From: Variovorax sp. E3
Lineage (GTDB): Bacteria > Pseudomonadota > Gammaproteobacteria > Burkholderiales > Burkholderiaceae_C
Assembly (NCBI RefSeq): GCF_016082275.1
Contig: NZ_MOWM01000008.1
Location: 49,933-113,932, forward strand
Length of the DNA: 64,000 nucleotides
Direction of reading: 5' to 3'
The notes under the pieces are model-generated. The model had not been told where the DNA came from. It ran no database searches and saw only the letters and a program-made list of their open reading frames with translations. Below, piece by piece: positions 9,873 to 18,577 of this stretch. The translations under genes and the position numbers were made by a program. The first letter of the stretch is position 1. Every line of letters starts with the position of its first letter.

Positions 9873-11159
9873 CTAGCCGTCGATCTCGCTGCGCAGCTGG
9901 TCTTCCATCGTCTCGCGACGGCGGATCAGCCTGGCGCTCGCACCGCTCACCAGCACCTCGGCGGCACGGCCGCGCGTGTTGTAGTTGCTGGCCATGCTCA
10001 TGCAGTACGCGCCGGCCGACAGCACGGCCAGCAGGTCGCCGGCCGCCACGTTGAGCGCGCGGTCGCGGCCGATCCAGTCGCCGCTTTCGCAGACCGGGCC
10101 GACGACGTCGTAGACCGGCGCATCGCCGGCACGCGTGCGCAGCGGCACGATGCGCTGGAAGGCCTGGTACATCGCGGGACGCGGCAGGTCGTTCATGGCC
10201 GCGTCGACGATGCAGAAATTCTTGTCTTCGCCGGGCTTGGTGTAGAGCACCTCGGTCACGCACACGCCGGCATTGCCGACCAGCGAGCGGCCGGGTTCGA
10301 TCACCAGCTTGCGCTGGCCGAAGCCGCGCGCGTCGAGCTTGGCAAGCAGCTGCTGCCACAGCGCATCGGCCTTGGGCGGCACTTCGCCGTTGTAGTCGAT
10401 GCCCAGGCCGCCGCCGAAGTCCAGGTGATGAATCGGCACGCCGGCCGCCTCGATGGCCTCGACAAGGTCCAGCACGCGGTCGCAGGCGTCCAGGTACGGC
10501 GAGGCCTCGGTGATCTGCGAGCCGATGTGGCAGTCGATGCCCACCACTTCCAGGCCCGGCAGCCGGGCGGCATGGCGGTAGGCCTCGACCGCGCGGTCGT
10601 GCGCGATGCCGAACTTGTTGCCCTTCAGGCCGGTGGAGATGTAGGGGTGCGTCTTGGGGTCGACGTTCGGGTTGATGCGAATGCTGATCGGCGCGCGCTT
10701 GCCTTCGGCCGCGGCCACTTCGCTCAGCACGTCGAGCTCGGCTTCGCTTTCGACGTTGAAGCAGGCAATGCCGGCCGCGAGGGCCTGGCGCATTTCGGCG
10801 CGGGTCTTGCCGACGCCCGAGAAGATGATCTTCTTCGGGTCGGCGCCGACGGCCAGCACGCGCGACAGCTCGCCGCCCGAGACGATGTCGAAGCCGCAGC
10901 CCGCCTCGGCGAACACGCGCAGCACGCCGAGCGAGGAGTTGGCCTTCATGGCGTAGCAGATCAGGGCATCGCGGCCCTCGAAGCCGCGCTGGTAGGCGGC
11001 CAGGGCGTCGAGCATCCACTGCTTCGAATAGACGAAAAGCGGCGTGCCGTGTTCGCGGGCCAGCGCGTCGAGCGCGAGGCCTTCGACGTGCAGCGCGCCG
11101 TCGCGGTCCGCGATGTGCGGGTGGCCGGGGAGGGGGGCGGACGAAACGTTGCCGGTCAT
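9873..11159 (-). CDS. lysA: Diaminopimelate decarboxylase
   Basis: Last step of lysine synthesis: PLP-dependent decarboxylation of meso-diaminopimelate in the cytoplasm. The 428-residue protein has the fold-III alanine-racemase barrel with the PLP lysine in CYAMKAN (K72), the glycine-rich phosphate loop HLDFGGGLG, EPGRSLVGNAG, and the active-site CESGDWIG near the C-terminus. Its ATG at 11159 overlaps the stop of the lptM lipoprotein gene upstream (ATGA), a gene pair conserved across proteobacteria. Confidence 0.95.
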   Translation of the reverse strand: MTGNVSSAPLPGHPHIADRDGALHVEGLALDALAREHGTPLFVYSKQWMLDALAAYQRGFEGRDALICYAMKANSSLGVLRVFAEAGCGFDIVSGGELSRVLAVGADPKKIIFSGVGKTRAEMRQALAAGIACFNVESEAELDVLSEVAAAEGKRAPISIRINPNVDPKTHPYISTGLKGNKFGIAHDRAVEAYRHAARLPGLEVVGIDCHIGSQITEASPYLDACDRVLDLVEAIEAAGVPIHHLDFGGGLGIDYNGEVPPKADALWQQLLAKLDARGFGQRKLVIEPGRSLVGNAGVCVTEVLYTKPGEDKNFCIVDAAMNDLPRPAMYQAFQRIVPLRTRAGDAPVYDVVGPVCESGDWIGRDRALNVAAGDLLAVLSAGAYCMSMASNYNTRGRAAEVLVSGASARLIRRRETMEDQLRSEIDG

Positions 11160-11440
11160 TTGCGGGTTCCGGCTTCGCTGTTGTTGTTCGTTGTGGTGGC
11201 GCCGTCGCGTTTTTCGCTCGGCGTGGCGGCGGCTGGCGTGGCGTCGCTGGACGAAGCGCCCAGGCCGCCCGGCGTCAGAAGCTGAGGCAGCGTGGCTCGC
11301 TGGCTGGCCGCGGGATCGGTCGGGAGGTACAAGGCTCCCTTCTGGCCGCAAGCGGCCAGACCGGTGGTGCCTGCGGCGAGGCAGACCATGAGCACGGCGC
11401 GGACGCGAGGGCTCACTAGAATTTGGCGAACATTCAACAT
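11156..11440 (-). CDS. lptM: Small lipoprotein LptM (YifL family)
   Basis: A 94-residue lipoprotein. After a basic N-terminus and hydrophobic core (VLMVCLAAGTTG) comes the lipobox LAAC followed by GQKGALYLP, the signature of the YifL/LptM family that assists maturation of the LPS translocon LptD/E. The remainder is low-complexity Ser/Ala/Thr. I start it at the ATG at 11440; an upstream in-frame start at 11479 would put 13 polar residues before the signal. It is coupled to lysA, as in most proteobacteria. Confidence 0.8.
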   Translation of the reverse strand: MLNVRQILVSPRVRAVLMVCLAAGTTGLAACGQKGALYLPTDPAASQRATLPQLLTPGGLGASSSDATPAAATPSEKRDGATTTNNNSEAGTRK

Positions 11441-11589
11441 AGCGAAATTGTACTTTTCGACACTGCGGGGCACGGGCATGTCCCGGCAAGTGCGGTTATT
11501 GACTGCTTTGCAACAAGGTCTTTGAGCCAGTCCTTGAAAACGTCATTGCCGCATGCAAGCGGTGACCTGTGGCGCTTCATGCGTGGCAT

Positions 11590-11880
11590 TCATTGATCTT
11601 CGACATCGACACACAACATTTCTTGAGGCTCGAGTGCGACCGAATGCGACTGGCAAGTACCCTCGTCTTCGTTGGGCCATCGCTTGCAGACCCATGGTTG
11701 TCCATGCTCATCGACTTCCTCGATCTGAAAAACTTCGCCAACCATTGAGGCAACACGCTTGACCTCATCCGGAGGCAGTTGGTCATACCAGTCGCCAGAG
11801 AGGCTCAGCACCCGAACTCGCGACCCCACGCGCACAAGTGTTCCGTTGCAATCGACAGGTTGACGCGTTATGGACAGCAT
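11590..11880 (-). CDS. Small conserved hypothetical protein
   Basis: A 96-residue protein starting at the ATG at 11880 (MLSITRQPVD). It contains LVRVGSRVRVLSLSG followed by a SMVGEVFQIEEVDEHGQPWV segment; this alternation of short beta strands and turns resembles a small SH3-like barrel. I recall similar short proteins annotated as hypothetical in related bacteria but cannot name a family. There is no signal peptide. It sits in an AT-richer patch (11.5-12.6 kb) between lptM and cyaY, on the same strand as the putative lipoprotein at 12091-12483. Function unknown. Confidence 0.6.
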   Translation of the reverse strand: MLSITRQPVDCNGTLVRVGSRVRVLSLSGDWYDQLPPDEVKRVASMVGEVFQIEEVDEHGQPWVCKRWPNEDEGTCQSHSVALEPQEMLCVDVEDQ

Positions 11881-12090
11881 ATGAAGAGGGGTGGAGGGAG
11901 AGTTGCCGGACTGGTTGCTCGTAGCGAGTGTGGACTGTTGAGGCTGGTTGGAGTAGCCAGTCCAAAAAATAGATGGCCGTGATTTTCGACGCGTAAGGCG
12001 ACAGCAGCCATTGATGGGTATAGGCAATGGCGAGACTGCGACAACTTCAAATGCGCGGCGTGATGCCGCTGATACGAGCGCTAGGCTGGC

Positions 12091-12483
12091 TCAGGATCTT
12101 GAAGCTGTCCCACAAACGTTCGGTTTTGATTCAACCGGGTAGACGATGCAACTCCACGTCACTCCTTCTTTTGAGAGGATGGGTTCCTGAATCACTACGA
12201 CCCCATACTTTTTGTTGTGGATCACGACAGAACCACCGTGCGTTACCCATCCAAAATCGACGGAGGCCGCTTTCAGTCCTTCACCTTTCGGCTCAGGCGC
12301 CAACTCTCCTCGAACTGAAACGGATTGGCCTGCCACTAATGTTTGCGCTATCTCATCGCGCAGCGATGCCGTGTCGCTGACGACCAGAGCAACATAAGAG
12401 CGCGGGGTGATCTCGTCGATGTGACTGCATGCCAAGAGAATCGCAGGGAGCAGGAGGTAGAAAACGTACCGTATCCATCTCAT
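12091..12483 (-). CDS. Putative lipoprotein of unknown function
   Basis: About 130 residues. The N-terminus MRWIRYVFYLLLPAILLAC is a lipoprotein signal with lipobox LLAC, so the mature chain should be anchored in the envelope. The rest (a VRGELAPEPKGEGLK segment, then alternating hydrophobic strands such as GSVVIHNKKYGVVVIQEP) matches no family I recognise. Two further in-frame ATGs (12492, 12498) could also serve as start. Its base composition is AT-richer than its neighbours: the line at 12121 counts 29 of 60 G+C, against 45 of 60 in a typical gltB line, which suggests recent acquisition. Confidence 0.55.
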   Translation of the reverse strand: MRWIRYVFYLLLPAILLACSHIDEITPRSYVALVVSDTASLRDEIAQTLVAGQSVSVRGELAPEPKGEGLKAASVDFGWVTHGGSVVIHNKKYGVVVIQEPILSKEGVTWSCIVYPVESKPNVCGTASRS

Positions 12484-12649
12484 CTGACGCATACACAATC
12501 CTTGTTTGTACTCGGGGGGGGCGCGGGTGGTTGCAGTCGATGATCGCTGCTTAGGTCATTCTCTCAGCGGCTTGAATGCGCTTGGGAGATGTTGTCCGCA
12601 TAATCAGAGAATTCCGAAAAGGGCTCATGAACTTCATGAGCAAGTAGTA

Positions 12650-12985
12650 ATGACCGACACCGAGTACATGGACTGCGCCGAAGCCGCGCTCGCCGCCATC
12701 GAGCAGGGCTGCGACCGCATCAACGACGCGACCGACGCCGACATCGACAACCAGAGAGTGGGCGGGATGATCACGATGTCATTCCAGAACGGCAGCCAGT
12801 TGATCGTGAACCTGCAAAAGCCCCTGCAGGAAATCTGGCTGGCGGCGCGTTCCGGCGGCTACCACTACCGGCACGACGGGCAGGCCTGGGTAGACACGAA
12901 GACCGGAGAAGAGTTCTTCGGCAACCTGTCGCGCGAAGCGACGCTGCAGGCCGGGCAGCCGCTGGCGTTTGCGGCGGCTGCCTGA
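12650..12985 (+). CDS. cyaY: Iron donor protein CyaY (bacterial frataxin)
   Basis: Frataxin homologue that binds iron through an acidic helix and modulates iron-sulfur cluster assembly by the IscS/IscU complex. At 111 residues it is the usual size. The acidic first helix ([18 protein letters not shown]), the DADIDNQ segment and the conserved sheet stretch [14 protein letters not shown] with SGGYHY are all visible. Start is the ATG at 12650; the longer upstream frame is not coding. It lies tail to tail with mrcA. Confidence 0.93.
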   Translation: MTDTEYMDCAEAALAAIEQGCDRINDATDADIDNQRVGGMITMSFQNGSQLIVNLQKPLQEIWLAARSGGYHYRHDGQAWVDTKTGEEFFGNLSREATLQAGQPLAFAAAA

Positions 12986-12994
12986 TCCATCACG

Positions 12995-15402
12995 TCAGTT
13001 CCGGAACATGTCGAGGATGCGGTTGCGCTCCTCGGGCGGAGCGGCGGGCTCACCGGCGCGCCAGTCAGGGCTTCCGCCGGCGCCGCGGGCGTGGACTCCA
13101 CGCCCAGGGTCGCGACGCCGCGGCCCGGTGCGTAGTCGTCGTAGTACCACTCGCCACCCACGTTCACGATGCCTGAGGGCGGCGCGGTGGCGATGTCGGT
13201 CACTGGCACGCCCTTGATGGCGGTTTCCATGTAGTTGATCCAGATCGGCAGGCTCAGGCCGCCGCCGGTTTCGCGGTCGCCCAGGTTGCGCGGCGTGTCG
13301 TAGCCGATCCACGAGATGGCCGTCATGGTCGGCTGGAAGCCCGCGAACCACGCGTCGAGCGAGTCGTTGGTGGTGCCGGTCTTGCCATAGAGGTCGGGCC
13401 GCTTGAGCATGGCCTGGGCCTTGGCCGCGGTGCCGGCGCGCGCCACCGACTGCAGCAGCGTGTCCATGATGAAGGCGTTGCGCTGCGGAATGGCGCGCAG
13501 CGACTCGTTGAGCAGCGGCGGCTGCTTGTCGACCAGCACCTTGTCCTTGTGGTCGGTGATGCGCGTCACGAGGTACGGATTGACGCGATAGCCGCCGTTG
13601 GCGAACACCGAGTAGCCCACCGCCATCTGCATCGGCGTGACCGAGCCCGCGCCGAGCGCCATCGGCAGGTAGGCGGGATGCTTGTCCTTGTCGAAGCCGA
13701 AGTTGGTGATCCACTCCTGGGCATAGCGCGTGCCGATGGACTGCAGGATGCGGATCGACACGAGGTTCTTCGACTTCATGAGCGCGGTGCGCATCGACAT
13801 CGGGCCGTCGTAGCCGCCGCCGTAGTTCTTCGGTTCCCAGGGCTGGCCGCCGGTGGTGCCGGCGTCGAAGAAGAGCGGGCCGTCGTTGATGACGGTGGCG
13901 GGGGTGAAGCCCTTTTCGAGCGCGGCCGAATAGATGAACGGCTTGAAGCTCGAACCCGGCTGGCGCCAGGCCTGCGTCACGTGGTTGAACTTGTTCTTGC
14001 CGAAGTCGAAGCCGCCGACCAGCGCCTTGATGGCGCCGTCGCGCGGGTCCATGGCGACGAAGGCGCCTTCCACTTCGGGCAACTGGGTGATTTCCCAGGT
14101 GTTCTTGGGTGTCTTCACGACGCGAATCACGGCGCCGCGGCGGATCTTGATGTTGGGCGGTGCCTTGTCCGACAGGCCGGACTGCGCGGGCTTCAGGCCG
14201 TCGCCCGTGATCTGTACAGGGTCGCCGTTGGCGCGCACCGCATCGATCTGCTTGGGCGTGGCCTTGAGCACCACGGCGGCCATGACGTCGCCGTTGTCGG
14301 GGTGGTCGCTGAGCGCGTCGTCCACCGCTTCGTCCAGGTCCTTGGCGTCGTTGGGCAGGTCGACGAACTTCTCGGGGCCGCGATAGATCTGGCGGCGCTC
14401 GTAGTCCATGATGCCCTTGCGCAGGGCCTTGTAGGCCGCAGCCTGGTCGGCCGCGACCAGGGAGGTATAGACCTTGAGGCCGCGCGTGTAGGTGCTGTCG
14501 CCATATTGGGCGTACATCAGCTGGCGCACGGTTTCCGCGACGTACTCGGCGTGCAGGCGGTTCGGGTCGGCGGCGTCGCGCAGGTGCAGTTCTTCCTTCT
14601 TGGCTTCGGCCGCCTGCTCGGCGGTGATGAAGCCGGCCTCCTGCATGCGGTCGATCACGTAGAACTGGCGGCCACGGGCGCGCTGCGGGTTGTTGACCGG
14701 GTTGTTCGCGCCCGGTGCCTTGGGCAGGCCGGCCAGCATCGCGGCCTGCGCGATCGAGAGTTCCTGCACGGGCTTGCCGAAGTAGGCTTCGGACGCGGCG
14801 GCGAAGCCGTAGGCCCGGTTGCCGAGGTAGATCTGGTTCAGGTAGATCTCGAAGATCTGGTCCTTGGTCAGCAGGTGCTCGAGCTTGAAGGTCAGCAGCA
14901 CCTCGTAGATCTTGCGGGTCAGCGTCTTTTCGGAGCTCAGGTAGACGTTGCGCGCGACCTGCATGGTGATGGTCGAGGCGCCCTGGCTCTTCACGCGGTT
15001 CAGGTTGGCCAGGCCCGCGCGGACCATGCCCTTGTAGTCGACCCCGCCGTGGTCATAGAAGCGCGCGTCTTCCGCGGCGAGCACGGCGTCCTTCACGACC
15101 TTGGGAATGGCCGAGATCGGGGTCAGGTTGCGGCGCTCTTCGCCGAACTCGCCGATCAGCGTGCCTTCGGCCGAGAACACGCGCAGCGGCAGCTTGGGCC
15201 GGTAGTCGGAGAGCTCGCTGATGTCCGGCAGATTGGGGTAGGCGACCGCCAGGGCCACGGCCACCACGCACAGGACCGCGAGCACACCGGCCACGGCAAT
15301 GCCGAACCCCCAGAAGAAGAATCGCAGCAGCCATCTCAGCCAGGCTGGGCGTGCGGGTTTCGGGGTCTTGGCTGGCCCTTTGGGGCTTGAAGTTTCTTGC
15401 AT
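12995..15402 (-). CDS. mrcA: Penicillin-binding protein 1A (bifunctional transglycosylase/transpeptidase), frame broken near the C-terminus
   Basis: Class A PBP that polymerises and cross-links peptidoglycan. It has a cytoplasmic Pro/Lys-rich tail, one membrane anchor near residues 30-55, a GT51 transglycosylase domain (AAEDARFYDHGG and GASTITMQVARN), an OB-like linker, then the transpeptidase with the SXXK serine in GSSFKPF, SKN and KTGTT. I take the ATG at 15402; an in-frame GTG at 15420 also exists. The last about 15 codons appear only in the shifted frame: restoring one C (plus strand) near 13053 gives EERNRILDMFRN followed by TGA at 12995 and about 802 residues. Read as is, the ORF would run into cyaY antisense. 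Its divergence from pilM is the usual order in proteobacteria. Confidence 0.93.
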
Positions 15403-15641
15403 GGGGGGCCGGGGAGTCACCGGACATTATAAAAAGCCGCCCCCTTCGCACCATCCGATCTTTGTGACCGTTGCGACGGCCTAATCCAAAAGTTACAGAA
15501 TGCGGCTTTGACGTCAGGTTTTGACAACGCTTGACGGTTTTGCCCCCCGGCGTTGCTTGGTTGGCGCTACGCCTGCTGCTAGCATGCAACCGAACGCAAA
15601 TTTTTCCATTGGTTACAAATACAGGGGGAGAGGGACCTAAC
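15403..15641. other. Divergent mrcA/pilM intergenic region
   Basis: About 240 bases without a gene between the divergent mrcA and pilM starts. It holds TTGACA- and TTGACG-like boxes at 15521 and 15531 without good partners at 17 bases, the candidate pilM promoter annotated separately, and the pilM ribosome-binding region (GGGGGAGAGGG at about 15624-15634). Confidence 0.5.
15557..15585 (+). promoter_or_regulatory. Candidate sigma-70 promoter upstream of pilM
   Basis: TTGGTT (15557-15562) and TAGCAT (15580-15585) are 17 bases apart, with a TGC just before the second box as in an extended -10 element. Each box matches consensus at four of six positions. It would place transcription start about 50 bases before pilM. 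Evidence is weak and based on spacing alone. Confidence 0.25.
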
Positions 15642-16721
15642 TTGGCTGCTCTTGGATCATTGTTTCGTCGTCAGAACGCTCCCCTGCTGGGGTTGGACGT
15701 GAGTTCGTCCAGCGTCAAGCTGGTCGAGCTCGGCCGTGAGGCCAGCGGCAAGCTGGTTCTGGAACGCTGTGCCATCGAGCCCCTCGAGCGTGGCTGGATC
15801 ACTGACGGCAATGTCGAGAAATTCGACGAGGTCGCGGAGGCGGTGCGCCGCGTCGTCCGCAAGAGCGGAACGCGCACGCGCAATGTCGCGCTCGCGCTGC
15901 CGCCGTCGGCTGTCATTACCAAGAAGATCATTCTTCCGGGCGGCATGAGCGAGCAGGAGCTCGAGATTCAGGTCGAGTCGGAAGCCAACCAGTACATCCC
16001 GTTCTCGCTGGACGAAGTGAGCCTCGACTTCTGTGTCACAGGCCCTAGCGCGACGTCCGCTGGCGATGTGGAAGTGCTGATTGCCGCGTCCCGCAAGGAA
16101 AAGGTCCAGGACCGCGAAGGCCTGGCGGAAGCTGCCGGCCTGAAGGCGATGATTCTGGACGTCGAGTCGTATGCCTCGCGTCTTGCGACCGCGCGGCTGA
16201 TCGAACAACTTCCCGGCAAGGGCGTCGACGCCGTCGTGGCGCTTTTCGAAGTGGGCGCTTTCACCACCAGCATGCAGGTGCTGCGCAACCAGGAAGTGCT
16301 GTACGACCGCGACCAGGCGTTCGGCGGTGCGCAACTGACACAGCTGATCGTTCGCCAGTATGGTTTTTCCGCTGAAGAAGCCGAAGCCAAGAAGCGCAGC
16401 GGCGACTTGCCCGACGACTACGGCTCGGGCGTGCTCAAGCCGTTCGTGGAAAGCATCGCGCAGGAAATTGCGCGCGCGCTCCAGTTCTTCTTCACGAGCA
16501 CGCCGCACAACCGTGTCGACTATGTGTTGCTGGCCGGCGGTTCGTCGTCATTGCCCGGACTGACCAACGCCGTGACACGTCAGACGTCTTTCGCCTGCTC
16601 CCTCGTGAATCCTTTCGACGGCATGGAATTCGGCCCGAACATCCGGGAAAAGAAGGTCCGGCGTGAGGCGCCTTCGTACCTGACCTCGTGCGGGCTGGCC
16701 ATGCGGAGGTTCCTGCAGTGA
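15642..16721 (+). CDS. pilM: Type IV pilus assembly protein PilM
   Basis: Cytoplasmic actin-like ATPase of the type IV pilus alignment complex; it binds the short N-terminus of PilN. The protein shows GLDVSSSSVKLVEL (phosphate-1 loop) near residue 16, QVESEANQYIPF, and the late ATP loop LLAGGSSSLPGL. I place the start at the TTG at 15642, giving 359 residues, because a strong purine-rich site (GGGGGAGAGGG) lies at the right distance and LAALGSLFRRQ is a typical PilM N-terminus; the ORF itself opens upstream with no family resemblance. It heads the pilMNOPQ operon and overlaps pilN by four bases. Confidence 0.9.
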   Translation: MAALGSLFRRQNAPLLGLDVSSSSVKLVELGREASGKLVLERCAIEPLERGWITDGNVEKFDEVAEAVRRVVRKSGTRTRNVALALPPSAVITKKIILPGGMSEQELEIQVESEANQYIPFSLDEVSLDFCVTGPSATSAGDVEVLIAASRKEKVQDREGLAEAAGLKAMILDVESYASRLATARLIEQLPGKGVDAVVALFEVGAFTTSMQVLRNQEVLYDRDQAFGGAQLTQLIVRQYGFSAEEAEAKKRSGDLPDDYGSGVLKPFVESIAQEIARALQFFFTSTPHNRVDYVLLAGGSSSLPGLTNAVTRQTSFACSLVNPFDGMEFGPNIREKKVRREAPSYLTSCGLAMRRFLQ

Positions 16722-17341
16722 TCCTGATCAATCTGCTTCCGCATCGCGAAGCCGCGCGCAAGCGGCGGCGCGAGGCTTTCTATGGGACGCTCGGCGGTGC
16801 CGCCGTTCTGGGTCTTCTGATCGCGGTGCTGGGCTACCTCTGGTACGAAGCCCAGATCTCGTCCCAGCAATCGAAGAACACCTTTCTGCAGGGCGAGATC
16901 AAGAAGCTCGAGGTCGAGATCAAGGAGATCTCGACGCTGCAAGAAGAAATCGCGGCCCTGCGCGCGCGCCAGCAGGCGGTCGAAGACCTGCAGGGCGATC
17001 GCAACCTGCCGGTGCACCTTTTCAATGAATTGGTGCGCCAATTGCCCGACGGTGTCTACCTGACCAGCATGAAGCAGGACAACCAGACCGTCACGCTGCA
17101 AGGCATGGCGCAATCGAACGAACGCGTGTCCGAGCTGCTGCGCAACCTGGGCAACAACAGTCCGTGGCTGGTGAAGCCGGAGCTGGTCGAAATCACTTCC
17201 GCCAACGTCAACTTGAGCCAGCGCGACCAACGACGTGTCGCCAATTTCACGATGCGTATCGGCCTGAAGCGCCCCACCGACGCCCAGAAAGCGGCGGCCG
17301 ACAAGGCATTGGCTGCCTCGGCGGTGCAATCCAAGGGGTAA
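16718..17341 (+). CDS. pilN: Type IV pilus assembly protein PilN
   Basis: Bitopic inner-membrane protein of the pilus alignment subcomplex. The GTG start at 16718 overlaps the pilM stop (GTGA). The extreme N-terminus MILINLLPHREAARKRR contains the INLLPHR motif that inserts into PilM. A membrane segment spans about residues 25-45, followed by a coiled coil (KNTFLQGEIKKLEVEIKEI) and a ferredoxin-like periplasmic domain that pairs with PilO. 207 residues, as expected. Confidence 0.93.
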   Translation: MILINLLPHREAARKRRREAFYGTLGGAAVLGLLIAVLGYLWYEAQISSQQSKNTFLQGEIKKLEVEIKEISTLQEEIAALRARQQAVEDLQGDRNLPVHLFNELVRQLPDGVYLTSMKQDNQTVTLQGMAQSNERVSELLRNLGNNSPWLVKPELVEITSANVNLSQRDQRRVANFTMRIGLKRPTDAQKAAADKALAASAVQSKG

Positions 17342-17347
17342 CCGATC

Positions 17348-18025
17348 ATGGCAAGCAATCGTTCCTTACCCAAAGTAGATGTCGGCGCGGCACTGCTGCG
17401 CTTCGGCGAGCAGTTCCGTGGGCTCAATCCCAACGACCCGTCGATGTGGCCGGCCATTCCGCGCTATGCGCTGTGCCTGGCGGTGACCGCGCTGGTGCTG
17501 GTGGCGCTGTGGTTTGTCTGGCTGACCAACTCGAACGACGAACTCGAGTCCGAGCGCAGCAAGGAAGTCGCGCTCAAGGCCGATTACACGAAGAAGGTCG
17601 CGCAAGCGGCCAATCTCGACCTGCTCAAGAAGCAGCGCGAACAGGTGCAGCAGTACGTGACCCTGCTCGAAAAGCAATTGCCGAGCAAGGCTGAAATGGA
17701 TGCGCTGCTGTCCGACATCAACCAGGCGGGCCTCGGCCGCAGCCTGCAGTTCGAACTGTTCCGGCCGGGCCAGGTGGTGGTCAAGGACTACTACGCCGAA
17801 CTGCCGATTTCGGTCCGCGTGACAGGCAAGTACCACGACATGGGCGCCTTCGCCGCCGACGTCGCGGGCCTTTCGCGCATTGTGACGCTGAACAACGTGA
17901 CGATCACGCCGCAGAAGGACAAGGATGCGCTGACGATGGACGCCACGGCGCGCACCTTCCGTTACCTCGACGAAGAGGAACGCGCAGCCCAGAAACGCGC
18001 GGCCGCACCGAAGGCGAAGAAATGA
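17348..18025 (+). CDS. pilO: Type IV pilus assembly protein PilO
   Basis: Partner of PilN in the inner-membrane alignment complex. 225 residues: a short cytoplasmic tail, one membrane segment near residues 40-60 (YALCLAVTALVLVALWFVWL), a coiled coil, and a periplasmic ferredoxin-like domain containing LLSDINQAGLGRSLQFELFRPG, a conserved PilO stretch. It follows pilN by six bases and overlaps pilP by four. Confidence 0.93.
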   Translation: MASNRSLPKVDVGAALLRFGEQFRGLNPNDPSMWPAIPRYALCLAVTALVLVALWFVWLTNSNDELESERSKEVALKADYTKKVAQAANLDLLKKQREQVQQYVTLLEKQLPSKAEMDALLSDINQAGLGRSLQFELFRPGQVVVKDYYAELPISVRVTGKYHDMGAFAADVAGLSRIVTLNNVTITPQKDKDALTMDATARTFRYLDEEERAAQKRAAAPKAKK

Positions 18026-18561
18026 AGATCGCCGCCAAAGTTCTTTGCGTCATGCTGGCCGCGGCAGGCCTGAGCGCATGCGATTCCGACCAGGAAGACC
18101 TGCAGCGCTGGATGGCCGAGCAGCGTGCCCAGGTGAAGCCCTCGGTGCCTCCCATCACGGAGCCCAAGAAGTTCACGCCGCAGGCCTATACCGAGGCCTC
18201 GTCCTTCGAGCCCTTCAACATGCTGAAGCTGACGCAGGCGCTGCGTCGCGAATCGAACCAGCCGAGCACGTCGGAGCTGATCGCGCCGGAGCTGGCGCGC
18301 CGCAAGGAGGCGCTCGAAGCCTTTCCGCTCGATTCGATGGCCATGGTCGGCAGCATGAACCGCAACGGCCAGCCGGTGGCGCTGGTTCGTGTCGACAAGC
18401 TGCTCTACAAGGTGCGCGTCGGCGAATACCTGGGACTCAACTACGGGCGCATCACCCGTATCAACGAAACCGAAGTCGCCTTGCGTGAGATCGTGCAAGA
18501 CGCCGCCGGTGAATGGATCGAACGCGTAGCCACGCTGCAGTTGCAAGAGAGTGCGAAATGA
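18022..18561 (+). CDS. pilP: Type IV pilus lipoprotein PilP
   Basis: Lipoprotein that links PilN/PilO to the outer-membrane secretin PilQ. 179 residues with a lipoprotein signal ending in LSAC (Cys near residue 20), a disordered stretch, then the beta-sandwich domain with MAMVGSMNRNGQPVALVRVD and VGEYLGLNYGRITRI, both typical of PilP. It starts in an ATGA overlap with pilO. Confidence 0.93.
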   Translation: MKIAAKVLCVMLAAAGLSACDSDQEDLQRWMAEQRAQVKPSVPPITEPKKFTPQAYTEASSFEPFNMLKLTQALRRESNQPSTSELIAPELARRKEALEAFPLDSMAMVGSMNRNGQPVALVRVDKLLYKVRVGEYLGLNYGRITRINETEVALREIVQDAAGEWIERVATLQLQESAK

Positions 18562-18577
18562 ACCAGAAAAATCAACG

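Noticed and set aside
12865..12994. C-terminal extension of PBP1A running antisense into cyaY
   Set aside because: It is produced by the frameshift near 13053. The normal C-terminus EERNRILDMFRN followed by TGA at 12995 exists in the adjacent frame.
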